Source of the DNA: Oreohelix idahoensis
Lineage: Eukaryota > Mollusca > Gastropoda > Stylommatophora > Oreohelicidae
Assembly: GCA_024509875.1 (NCBI GenBank)
Contig: JAMPIV010014856.1
Span: 1-64,000 of the forward strand
DNA length: 64,000 nucleotides
Direction of reading: 5' to 3'
Every line of letters begins with the position of its first letter. Position 1 is the first letter of the stretch. The position numbers and the translations under genes were made by a program. This document shows, piece after piece, positions 25,880-38,415 of the stretch. The notes under the pieces are model-generated. The model ran no database searches, was not told the origin of the DNA, and was given only the letters and a program-made list of their open reading frames with translations.

Positions 25880-26138
25880 AAGGAAGGGAAACCCGAGGCC
25901 TGTAAACAATAAATAAATATTAGACAAACATAAAGGTATGTTTTCAGGTACTCGTAAGAAATAAAGAAGTAGAACACTGCCGCCTTAACCTTCCCAGAAG
26001 TTGCTCTGGTACCCAATTGGGGCTGGGTCAACCCAGGAGCCGTTTGCGGCCTTAAAAATCCCACATCATCTGGGGATCGAACCATAGACCACTGAGCTAG
26101 GAAGCCAGTGCACTAACCACTATGCTACCGCGGCTCCC
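25880..26138 (-). repeat. tRNA-derived SINE (type T3)
   Basis: On the minus strand A box TAGCATAGTGG (26118-26128) and B box GGTTCGATCCCC (26072-26083), separated as in tRNA promoters. The 3' body is shared with type T2. Confidence 0.8.
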
Positions 26139-26204
26139 ATCTATGAGGTTACCTTTTTTTTTTAACCCATTTATGAAAGTGAAGCTTTTTGGTTGTTGTT
26201 TTCC

Positions 26205-26800
26205 ATGTTCTTCTTCTTCTTTGGTCTATAACCGCTGGCTGTCAAGGCAGTCAGTGGCTTTCACGCCTGGTGGCGTCTTGTAGATCAGCAACAAACTGTG
26301 TGCACTTTGCTCATTTGGTGGCCATCCTCGTGCAGCGCCCCAGATATGGTTTATTCTTTGTATCTCGGACTCCACAGGTCTCCATCAAATTGTTTTTAGG
26401 TCGGCCTCTCTTTCGCTTTCCTTCTGCGGCAATAGCATAGCTGTTCTTGTGATGGCATCAGGATCTCTTCTGATAACGTGGCCAACTTATCTCCAGCTTC
26501 TGCAAGCTATCATGATGTGAATGTCTTCTTGATTGCTCTGAGTTGGTGATGGTATTTGGCCAAAAGATTAGGAGAATTTTCCTTATCCAGGTTGTGTGGA
26601 AAGAGGACAATTTCGAAATGTCCTTCTCTCTTACTCTAAAACATTGCTCACCATAGAGAAGCACAGAAATTACACAGCTCTCATATAATCTTAATTTTCT
26701 TCATGTTCAGAGCCATACAATAGGGCTGAATTGACCTTTGAACTGATTCTGAATTTTGTGTTGTTCTTGACTTCTTTCGATCTCTATATACTTTTCAATG
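26205..26800 (-). mobile_element. LINE C-terminal fragment (RTE/CR1 type)
   Basis: Pieces of MLLYGEQCFRVREKDISKL, SSFHTTWIRKILLIFWPN and, in another frame, RGRPKNNLMETCGVRDTKNK. Same family as 61577-62240. Frameshifts and stops throughout. Confidence 0.7.
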
Positions 26801-26839
26801 CAATGAAAGCTTTTTTAGCCTTCTGTATTCTTACTTTAA

Positions 26840-26930
26840 CTAGTGTAAAAGCCGGGAATTAAATTCAAAAGCACCAATACCTAACGGAAATTTTACTTAT
26901 TCAAAAGTATTTTAAAAAACCACAGTGCAT
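26840..26930 (-). mobile_element. Helitron 3' end, degraded copy
   Basis: On the minus strand it ends ATTTAATTCCCGGCTTTTACACTAG and is followed by T. It matches 27172-27260 but has lost one arm of the terminal hairpin. Confidence 0.6.
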
Positions 26931-27171
26931 CACCACAGTACACAAACTACGTAGCAGCAGCGAGGATCCCAATGTGTGTATATGGGATCACACACTCTAT
27001 AAATATATTTGTGTGCATACCGTCATTTGCGCATTCTTCTTTGCTAACTGTTATTATTTTCGGGAGAGTAGATATAAGGGAAGCAATACAATTAATGTCT
27101 AACTTTCAAGGAAAGTTGCATCCCTTAGCGTTACGCACTGACAGAAAAAGTTGGTATTTAATATTAATATA

Positions 27172-27460
27172 CTAGTGTAAATGCCCGTCATATGACGGGA
27201 ATTAAATCCAAAAGCACCAATACCTAACGGCAATTTTATTAATTCAAATATTTGTGAAAAATAATGTTAGGTGTGAATATCCGATTGTTCATCAGAAGAG
27301 TACACAGATTTTCTGTTGTTTTAATTTCTAATTTTGCTTTGTTGTGATTTCTTGATCGAGACAATGAGACGTACAGCTGTCCGTGAGAGAAAACTGGCTC
27401 GATCAAGAAACCATTGTTAAACTCTAAGTGATATAGAACACGGCTGTTTGCCCGCTATTA
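27172..27460 (-). mobile_element. Helitron 3' end with helicase C-terminus
   Basis: The minus strand ends CCCGTCATATGACGGG (27184-27199, a perfect palindrome), CATTTACA, CTAG (27172-27175), and the next flanking base is T. A 3' hairpin a few bases before CTRR, inserted between A and T, is the diagnostic Helitron terminus. The 5' end was not found. Confidence 0.85.
27239..27418 (-). pseudogene. Helitron Rep/helicase, C-terminal fragment
   Basis: An open minus-strand frame ending at TAA 27239-27241 reads FNNGFLIEPVFSHGQLYVSL, then SRSRNHNKAKLEI. FSHGQLYVSLSR is helicase motif VI of the Pif1-like domain of Helitron proteins, and LEFNNGF precedes it as expected. The stop lies about 65 bp before the terminal CTAG, as in many Helitrons. 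Upstream sequence has been replaced by the minisatellite at 27418-27745, whose first unit still encodes this segment. The Rep/HUH domain and helicase motifs I-V are absent. Confidence 0.82.
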
Positions 27461-27745
27461 AACTCTAAGTGATATAGGACACGGCTGTTTGCCCGCTATT
27501 AAACTCTAAGTGATATAGAACACGGCTGTTTGCCCGCTATTAAACTCTAAGTGATATAGAACACGGCTGTTTGCCCGCTATTAAACTCTAAGTGATATAG
27601 AACACGGCTGTCCGTGAGATAAACTCTAAGTGATATAGAACACGGCTGTTTGCCCGCTATTAAACTCTAAGTGATATAGAACACGGCTGTTTGCCCGCTA
27701 TTAAACTCTAAGTGATATAGAACACGGCTGTTTGCCCGCTATTAA
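27418..27745. repeat. Minisatellite, 41 bp, about 8 copies
   Basis: Units read TAAACTCTAAGTGATATAGA then ACACGGCTGTTTGCCCGCTAT. One unit (near 27582-27618) is shorter and carries CTGTCCGTGAGA, a string otherwise found in the adjacent helicase segment. Confidence 0.92.
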
Positions 27746-27767
27746 AAGTCGCTACGTTTGTTCCGGG

Positions 27768-28005
27768 GTGTCCGATTGGCAGAGTGGTTAGAGCACTGGT
27801 CTCTCGCAGCAAAGATGCCGGGTTCGATTCACAGTATCATTACGGTTCAGTTTACCCAGCTGTAAATGGGCACATGACTTTGCTCTTGAGTTAGGGAAGG
27901 AAAAGGCAGCGAGGAAGAGAACTGGTCACCACACCTCTCGATGCTAGACCTAGTACAGTATAGTGAAGTCTCTTAATTCCTCCATACTTATCGTGGTAGC
28001 CGATC
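27768..28005 (+). repeat. tRNA-derived SINE (type T1), fullest copy
   Basis: A box TGGCAGAGTGG (27777-27787) and B box GGTTCGATTC (27821-27830), with head TGTCCGATTGGCAGAGTGG. Past the tRNA head the body continues CTACCCAGCTG-like and AGGCAGCGAGGAAG. The head does not close as a mature tRNA (no matching acceptor arm), so it is a SINE, not a tRNA gene. Confidence 0.8.

Positions 28006-30233
<2,228 letters not shown>

Positions 30234-30270
<37 letters not shown>
30234..30270. repeat. (AT)n microsatellite
   Basis: Short AT tract that ends the mariner transposase remnant on its C-terminal side. Confidence 0.95.
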
Positions 30271-30273
<3 letters not shown>

Positions 30274-30884
30274 GGTGCAAGATCGGGACTGTAAGGGGGA
30301 TGTGGTAATAATGTCCAGCCAAATTCTGCAATCGCATCAATGGTGCGTTTAGCGGTATGTGGCGTGGCATTATCGTGCAACAGTAGTGCAGTTCTCTGAT
30401 CTTTTAATGGGTAAAGTCACCGAAGACGACCTCTAAGCTTCTTCAAAGTTTCAATGTAACGGTCTGCATTCACCGTGTTTCCCTTTTCCAAGAAGTCGAG
30501 AAGAATCACACCCTTCTCATCCCAAAACACGGAGGCCATAACTTTCCCTACAGATGGTGAACTTTTTTCTTGTCGGTGATGTTGTGTGATGTCATTCCAT
30601 TGACTGCCTCTTGGATTCTGGTTTTAAAAAAAAATGAACCAAAGTCTCATCACCTGTCACAATATTCGATAAAAACTCTCCTCCTTCAGTTTCGTAACGG
30701 TGCAGGAGGTTGATGGCTATGGTTTTCCTTGTTTCTTTATGTCTGTCTGTCAACATTCTGGGTACCCGTCGTGCACAAACTTTTGAATAACCCAGGTCTT
30801 TAATGATGTTCTGGACACTGCCTTTACTAATGGACAACATGTAAGAAAGTTCATCCAGTGTTACCCGACGGTCACCACGAATGA
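30271..30884 (-). pseudogene. Mariner transposase, C-terminal part (interrupted by E2)
   Basis: DD34D transposase. From 30884 the frame reads RGDRRVTLDELSYMLSISKG, then KVCARRVPRML, NIVTGDETLVHFF (first catalytic D) and, after an in-frame TGA at 30592-30594 and a frameshift, VMASVFWDEKGV, LLHDNATPHT (second D) and PPYSPDLAPS. The third catalytic D would be the next residue, but (AT)n begins exactly there. The N-terminal part lies 18.5 kb away at 49406-49656; E2 inserted between the residues VDG and IRGD. Non-functional. Confidence 0.88.
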
Positions 30885-30889
30885 TGCCA
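30885..30889. repeat. Target-site duplication of E2, left copy
   Basis: TGCCA, identical to 49401-49405; both belong to the interrupted mariner sequence. Confidence 0.88.
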
Positions 30890-32272
30890 TGATAAGGGTG
30901 GATTTAGACTGACTACTGGCCACTAAGATGATAGACCACAAATCCGGCCACTATGGACGTTACAGGTATCAGTCCGAAGTCGTTGATAATCAGCAGCCCA
31001 GTAGAGTACCACCCCTATAGACACCAGGTATATAATAGGTTGCAGTGTGAGGTGTCTTGTCTGGTTTGTTGTTGGTTGCTTGTGAGTGTGGGTGATGTGG
31101 TTCACAAGTTCACAACATATGAGGTATGACATGGAAAGTCATATAAAGGTGTAAACTTCTATTGACGTTTTTCCATCGTTTATTTTATGACGCCACAAGA
31201 CAGTTAACTGTACATCCATTTCACAATAAACCAGTCATGACAGTTCACGAAAATCAGTATAAGTTATGTTCATCAAAGCATCTGGCATATACCGTACTCA
31301 AAAATGATATGGCGCCAAGGGGATTATACTGTTGGCTCCAATATTACAAAAGTACATCAATACTCCTCTCACTGATCAGATGTGCTAAATGAGTCTAATC
31401 ATAAGTTGCACGAGGATGGTGTTCCAGGAGTATAAATCAAGCTGACCTTTACAGGCATTCCTAAGTCTTACCTCGACGTAGGTGCAATCGCTGACATAGC
31501 GACGTTCGTAGAACATAGAACTGTCCTTCGGGCTAAGTATGACCCGTGTACATATTAATCTCAGGTATAAAGATACCTGGGGCGTGACTTCTATTAGAAG
31601 AACCTCTATTTCTGTAATTCGTAAGTGAGCAGAGATCGACCATTGTCAACATAAAGTTAGATTACAGATTTGAAACATAAATGAGGTTATTACCTTGCTT
31701 CGAAATCAACACCACAAAACACACGCCTCCAGGCGTTTTGAATCATCAAGGGAAGGACCTTGTATGCTAAACTAACTCACAATAAGACTCCTAATTCCCT
31801 ATCAAAGAATCACAGAGACGCAAGAGCGTCTTCTCTGCTTCACAACTTTCATAGACTCCCCGACAGGAAAGCTTCTCAAGCACACCTAACGTCCGGACAT
31901 GTGCAGAACGCATACACCTGAGTAAGAATCACAACGAGACGATGTAGGGAACATTCCAGATCAAGATTTGTAATAAATCGCGCCTTATATGTGACAGGAA
32001 TAAAAACCTCAACACTGGTTTCAATCACTCCAAGAAACAGTTGACCGATACTACCATATAAGGGGAATGACCACACATCGTTAAAAAAAAATGGACCGAC
32101 GCGTCCCGTCACAAGAGAAGGTAACCATCATTGAAAATGGTAATCACAGTCAAACTAGGGTTATCTAGCTGTGACCGGAAAAAATTAAAGTGTACAATTC
32201 AGACAAGCTAATTATACAATGTCTTTAGAAAATAATTATACAATGTCTTCTGAAAAAATTCTGTGCGTAACA
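30890..32272 (-). repeat. E2 3' LTR, 1383 bp
   Basis: Direct repeat of 48032-49400. Plus strand begins TGATAAGGGTGG and ends GCGTAACA. The two LTRs differ by scattered substitutions and small indels (1383 against 1369 bp). Confidence 0.93.
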
Positions 32273-33086
32273 GATTACCGCACCCCCCGGGAAAAAAAAA
32301 TGAAACATTTTTTTTTAAAAATCCTAGAGCCAGAAAAAACAGGCTCCTAACACACGTATGATGCGCGGATATAATGCCTAATATGAGGCTAGCTCGACGC
32401 ATGGAGCGAAACTGAGATTATATCTCAGATCCTTAGAGAAAATATTTCCCTAAGTGTACACGTATATTCCAGGGAGGTGCCACCAACATACACCACAGTG
32501 ATGGCAACATCATAATGCAAGCCAAATCATACTTATACAAATCTATGAAATTAAATATATTATCATAATATTACACAATGACGTGTTGTGCAAACAGCGG
32601 TGTCATATACTAATATACCGCACTATAGAATTACACATTTTAAAAGAAAAAGTACATTATACAATGCATTACTAATCAATACTAATAAATCAGCTGTTCC
32701 TCGTAGACATGGATATAATTGTTCCTAGCAGATGTGGACATAATCCGCTCCAAATTAGGATAGGACTTGATATACTTCATGGTTCCACAATGTACATAAT
32801 CTCGCAGACATCAATGATGTGCTGCGAAAATATCAATAACACAAATCTTTATGACAAATGTTAAATCTCTTTATTACAGTCATAAAAATACAATATATAA
32901 ATGTGGCCATGCGAACTTCTGGCCCATATATTGCTAACTAAGCCTTCTTCCGTTATGATCAAATCGGTAACAGAAAAAAGGAAATTATATGGTACAATGT
33001 TAGAAATTCCCAAAAGTGAGAACATATGTGCTGATATGTCATTATAGTAGTGGACTGTTTATCAGGAACTATATATGACAGAAGAA
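32273..33086 (-). other. E2 3' untranslated region and polypurine tract
   Basis: No coding sense. Next to the LTR the minus strand reads CCCGGGGGGTGCGGTAATC then TG; E3 has a matching GGGGGGTTGTAGTAATA before its own LTR, so this is the likely plus-strand primer. Confidence 0.7.
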
Positions 33087-35786
33087 TTAAGTGGAATCGT
33101 GTGGGCATCTGGACAGAATGTCTGCCATCACATTATCCGAACCACAGATAGCTCGCACCGTAAAATGAAATGGTTGAAGAGCTATGGCATATCGAGTGGA
33201 CCTCGAGCTCTTCAAGTTTTTGCTCTGAATAGCAGTAAGAGCTTTCTGGTCGGTTTCTACAATGAAATGTGCGCCTAGAAGGAATCTTTGCAACTTGAGA
33301 ATTGACCATACCATAGCCAATAATTCACGGTCTAAAACCGAATAATTCCTTTCTGCAGCATTTAATTTCCTAGAGATATACATCACCGTATGCAGAGTAT
33401 CAGAATACTCCTGCATAAGTGCTGCCCCAATTCCATTAGACGAGGCGTCACTTCGAAGAACAAAAGTCTTCTCAATAGTAGGTAACCTAAGGATAAGTGG
33501 AGATGAAAATAGAGTTTTAATCTGGTCCAATGAGGATTGACATTCTTGAGACCAGCGGATCAGATTAGGCGATCCTTTCTTCAGTAAAGTAGAAAGCGGT
33601 GCCATAATGGAGGACAGATTCGGAATGAATCGTCCGTAAAATTGTATCAAACCTAAGAGACTCCGTACTTGTTTCTTCGTCTTAGGGACAGAAATGTTTA
33701 GTATTTTTGAAACATTGTGGTCCTCTGTCTTTAAAAGACCATGACCAACACGATGACCCAGGAAAGAAATCTCGCTAAATCCTATAAAGGCTTTAGATGG
33801 TTTTGCAGTTAAATTATACTCGCGAAGAGTAGACAGCAATTCGTATAAACCCAGATAATGATCTTCCCAGGAATCACTGAACAGACAGATATCGTCTAAG
33901 TATGCTATGACATCAGTACGATATGAAAGAATTCAACGCATCATGCGTACGAATGTAGCAGGGGCGTTCATAAGGCCGAAAGGCATGAAATTCCATTGAA
34001 ATAAACCCCTAGGTGTAGAAAAAGCGGTAAGAGGTTTGGCACGTTCAGTTAAAGGAACTTGCCAATAACCTTTAGACAAGTCTAGTTTGGTAAAGAATCT
34101 AGAATTAGAAAGTTTGTTTAGTAGCTCTTCTAGTGAAGGCATAGGTTCAGCATCAAACTTCGTAACTTGGTTCAATTTGCGATAATCAACGCAAATGCGA
34201 ATGTTATTGTCTTTCTTTCGAACAATCACCATAGACGAAGAGTATGCTGAAGTGGATGGTTCGATTATTTCTAATCGTATCATCTCATCCAATTCTTTTT
34301 CGACTTGTGACTGAAAATGGATAGGTATTGGATAGGGTCTGACTCTGATAGGATTATGGTCAGTAAGTACTATGTCATGTTCGATGACATGTGTGTGTCC
34401 CGGGATGTCTGTAAGGACATCCTGAAATGTTTGCAACATCGAATAGACTTGTCGATGTTCCTCAGTGGAAAGATTAGGAGAAACGGTAACGTTTTTCCAA
34501 GATTCCGTAGAATGAAGTGGGATAACAGGAAGAGGGAGATTGACATCAGAAAAAGTAGTTTCCTCATCCTGTATAACTGACAGGGATGAGTAATGACCAT
34601 GAGGTACCGGAGAATCGTCCGTCGCCTGGAAAATAGGCTGCAAATAGTCAGGTCGTTCATGAAATTCCGAGAGCATATTTATGTGGAAAGTTTTATGCTT
34701 TCCATCAATATCGACAACATAGTCGACGTCGGAAATTTTACAGACTATTACATACGGACCTTTCCATGCAATAAGAAGTCTGTTCTCCCTTGAAGGAAGT
34801 AGGACGAGTGCTTTGTCACCTGGACAAAGTTGTCGTAGACATCTGTTCTTATTTGCAAATAACCTTGCCTTTTCTTTAGCAAATTCGGATGAAGAAGTTG
34901 CTAGTTTGCATGCCTCGATGATCTTTTGTCTAAGAGCAATGACATACTCATAAGACGACTGAGTGTCATCGCTAATATTATCGGCAGTGATAAGATCGTG
35001 AAGTAAAGACATAGGGCCGCGCGGTCGCGCGCCAAAGACAAGTTCAAAAGGAGAAAATCCTGTGTGTTCATTGGGGACCTCTCTATAAGCAAAGAGAGCC
35101 GCGGGTAAAACCCTGTCCCAATCCTGAGGATGATCCTCAGTTATCTTCCCAAGTAAAGTTTTGAGTGTTCTATTCAAACGCTCAACTAACCCATTAGACA
35201 TTGGGTGATAGATACTGCTGAGAGACCTTTTAATATGTAAGATAGACATGACCTGTGACATAGTGTCAGATATAAGTTGAGTGCCATGGTCTGACAATAT
35301 GTCTCCGGGAAAACCCAAGCGAGAAAATATCAGCCAAAGAGCGTCTGCGATATCGGCAGTGGAGATGCTCTTAAGAGGTATAGCCTGTGGCCAACGTGTG
35401 CACATATCGACACATGTAAGGATAAATTGATGTCCTCTGGCCGACTTGATCCTAAAAGGACCGATAATATCTATTGCCATTTTCTGAAATGGCCGAATAG
35501 GAATGTCAGCAGCCTGGATAGGCGCAGTATGTCGTGGTCCTTTAGATTTGACCTCCTGACATACTTTGCAAGATCCACAGTAAATACGTATGTCCTTGCT
35601 CACAAATGGCCAAAAGAAAGCAGCAAGAACCCTCAAATTTGTACGGGAAAAACCCATATGTCCAGCACATTGTGAGTCATGAGCATGTTGCAATATTTGC
35701 AATCTCATACTCTTAGGCACAAGAATTTGAGAATGTGTAGACATAGTCGAGTCTTGTACCATACGCACAAGTACGCCGTTCTTCAT
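33087..35786 (-). pseudogene. E2 integrase - reverse transcriptase - RNase H
   Basis: Reads in one frame with a single TGA (33933-33935) inside. Integrase first: HHCC (HAHDSQCAGHMGFSRT...C-x2-C), DDE in AIDIIGPF, SDHGTQLIS and NGLVERLNR, then a GPY module LLIAWKGPYVIV. RT next: DYRKLN, KLDLSKGYWQVPL, MPFGLMNAPATF, stop, then AYLDDICLFSD. RNase H last: LRSDASSNGIGA, DRELLAMVWS, VETDQKALTA and GSDNVMADILSR, all catalytic acids present. The TGA stands where E3 has CGA, a CpG-type C-to-T change. Integrase before RT matches E1 and E3. Confidence 0.92.
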
Positions 35787-35792
35787 AGAAAT

Positions 35793-36935
35793 CTAAGACT
35801 TTCTATTTGTATTTTGATTCGGATCACCTTTTTTTGCTAGAATGAAGAATTTTTGTAAAGAAGGATCTTCTTCTTGCAATTTTATGAATGAGTCACGTGA
35901 AATAATGCAGTGACTACCTTGGCTATTTACTTCATTATTACTAGTCAATGAAGTTTGGGGTGTCTCTAAAGCTTGTGCTCTTGTGACCACTGCATTGGTA
36001 GCATGCATATTCTGATCTTCCCAAGCAGCTATCTGCTGTGGGGTACATTCCCTAACTCCGTGAATACGACCGATAATAAGGTCCGCAATAGGGTTAGGTA
36101 GAAGACACGCGTGGACATCTCCCGTAAAGAAGGGAGTAGCAATATGTATTATGGCAGTAGGATACTTTTCCAAAGTGCCACCAAATGTGACACATTTGAT
36201 GACCTTTCCTTTAACACAGGATGGATTTACAAGAGATTGCCTAACACCAATAGTAGTACATCCAGAATCAAACAGAACTGAGACTGGATTACTATTTACA
36301 AGACCCTTATGTAGTATAAGAGAACCTCTCCCGTCATGCGCAACAGCAGCAGGAAGAGCGGGAAGAGGATGACCACAGCTTAAAGTAGTTACGGTAGTCG
36401 GTTCGAACAAAGTACTGCATTGGGGACATTTAGTTGCCCTACTAAAGTCAAAGGCAGAACATGTGATAGCACTAGAGTTTTTATCATCATCACCTTGTTT
36501 ACATGCTCCCTGAGACTCCTGCTGTACAGAGTTTGCCTGTTGATATCTCTTTCTTTTATATTGCGATCTACCGCGACCATTATTGCCTCTGCAATTATCA
36601 TTAAACTCCCTACTGTAATTGTTATCCTGGTATGAATTCCAGTTTCCATAACTGTCATTACCATTTCTATACTGTTGAGAACCTCTATTATATTGGTTTT
36701 GAGGTCTCCGCGAAAAATAGTTTCCTCTATACTGACTACCTTTGCGAAAATGTCTAAAATTATTGGGAGTAGTATACCATGGAGTATCAGCTTGTCTCCA
36801 GTTCTGCGAAGAAGAATCACCCTGAAATTGATTGCTATGATTCTGAGCATAATTACGGTTACTCTTCTTATTAAAATTTTGTTGGCTACCCTGAAATTTA
36901 CGCATGAAATTTGGGCCATAAGGTGCTGCCGAAGC
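35793..36935 (-). pseudogene. E2 gag C-terminal half and protease
   Basis: RNA-binding tail of Gag, rich in Asn, Arg, Gly, Gln and Tyr (NYFSRRPQNQYNRGSQQYRN and onward), then a cysteine module CPQCSTLF...LSCGHPLPAL instead of a CCHC knuckle, then the protease core SVLFDSGCTTIGV (active D-S-G). A TAG at 35793-35795 ends the frame where E3 has Tyr. At 36935 homology to E3 gag stops and the E3 LTR begins. About 186 bp of gag corresponding to 42232-42417 of E3 is missing at this junction. Confidence 0.88.
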
Positions 36936-37913
36936 TCAAGGATACTTGGACACTGCAGGCACGTTTCAAAACATTTATTGACGAGAACACACATGGTATC
37001 AACAGGAACAGTCAGTGTAACAAGGTCATGCTGACCGGAAATCGATAGGTATACATTAGGCATTCAACACGCTGGTAAACATTTGAATATTCGTGCATGG
37101 TCAATACAATGTTCTTCAATAATGACAGTTCGTGGCGTCGCCCTGGTATCACTGACTAAACGCGTCAGATACCTTAATCACTTTGACACATAGGTGCAAC
37201 TTGGCATTCCCCGCCAATTGCACTGTATTAGGCTGTAGTACATTAGCCAAAAACACAGTCCTCGTTCTGACGTCAGCTGTGTACTTCTGATAAGCAGGTT
37301 ACCATCAACCCTGCAGTAATGCTTATTGTAGACATAAATACCGCCAATCTGCGGTTCCCACAATATATCTTCGTCACTGGATTTCTGGATGGTATGAAGA
37401 CTAATAGTCTTGGATGGCTACCTTGAGCACAACATATAAGTTCTGTAATGTAGGACCGGTGAACTCCAGTTCACAGACTAGGTAATCTTCTAACATGTTC
37501 TGCCACCGAAAGCGTAATAATGGAAAAAGTCGGTATTACCTGTAACCGAATCCACAGAACTTAACAAGGAACTCTGCTGTCATTCTAACGCACAGAGATT
37601 CACTGGGGAAAACTGCCATCGCAGTCACTTCGAAGATTCTCCCCGAAAAACACAATGGACTCTCGTCCCTTCAGAAACCAGGACACTTCACGGCTTGCCG
37701 GAAGTCTAACTCAACTCCCGCTAAAAAACCCTGCCTATGGGCATACGCCAGAACTGTCTACCTTTGACCCTAAAGGTCAAACACAATGAATGAATAAACA
37801 AGGGAAGACAACCCCTAATCAACCTGACATCGCAGGTAAAGACACAACTATTCTTATGATAAAAACATAAGCAAATAACTTGACAGATGACTCCGTCAAA
37901 AATGACAGCAACA
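36936..37913 (-). repeat. E3 3' LTR, probably missing its last part
   Basis: On the minus strand it starts TGTTGCTGTC right after GGGGGGTTGTAGTAATA and matches the 5' LTR until ATCCTTGA at 36936. If the 5' LTR ends at 44915, about 172 bp of this LTR has been lost. Confidence 0.85.
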
Positions 37914-38415
37914 TATTACTACAACCCCCCTGTAAAAAAAAAATGAAATTTTTTAAAAAAATATGTCCATGAGCAAGATTGCACAAGTATCACTTACGTG
38001 CTCATGAAAAAATGAACCTAATATCAGGTACAATAGACGCATAAACAAAGCGTCTGAAGAGGATACAAATCATCTCCCAACATAGGAGAAAATATTTCCT
38101 TTAAGCCAAACAAACTAAGGGGGTACCATTAAAGAAACCTAAGTTGCTGGCAATACCAATCATATATCAAACATTACTAAATACTATAATTATAGCAATA
38201 TACAAATGTCATGAATTACAATGCTATATTAGCAACATATCACTGATGGATGGACAAAATGAAATTTGTTAAATTATCTAAACATCATCCAAATACATTT
38301 GTATTACAACATATTAGGATATTAAGGACAGACCTAAGTCCGAAAGTGTATCAGGAAAAACTAGGACACAAGATTTAACTGGAATCATGTGGGCATCTGG
38401 ACAATATGTCCGCCA
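37914..38415 (-). other. E3 3' untranslated region
   Basis: No coding sense. It resembles the E2 counterpart (poly-purine stretch, AAAATATTTCC block near 38090) and ends in the polypurine tract at 37914-37935. Confidence 0.65.

Noticed and set aside
24721..27745. Regular repeats at 24.7, 25.0 and 27.4 kb as CRISPR arrays
   Set aside because: Head-to-tail tandem repeats without unique spacers, in animal DNA.
27768..27850. tRNA gene
   Set aside because: A and B boxes are present but no acceptor or anticodon arm closes and the body continues as a SINE; the same applies at 25.5, 26.1 and 53.3 kb.
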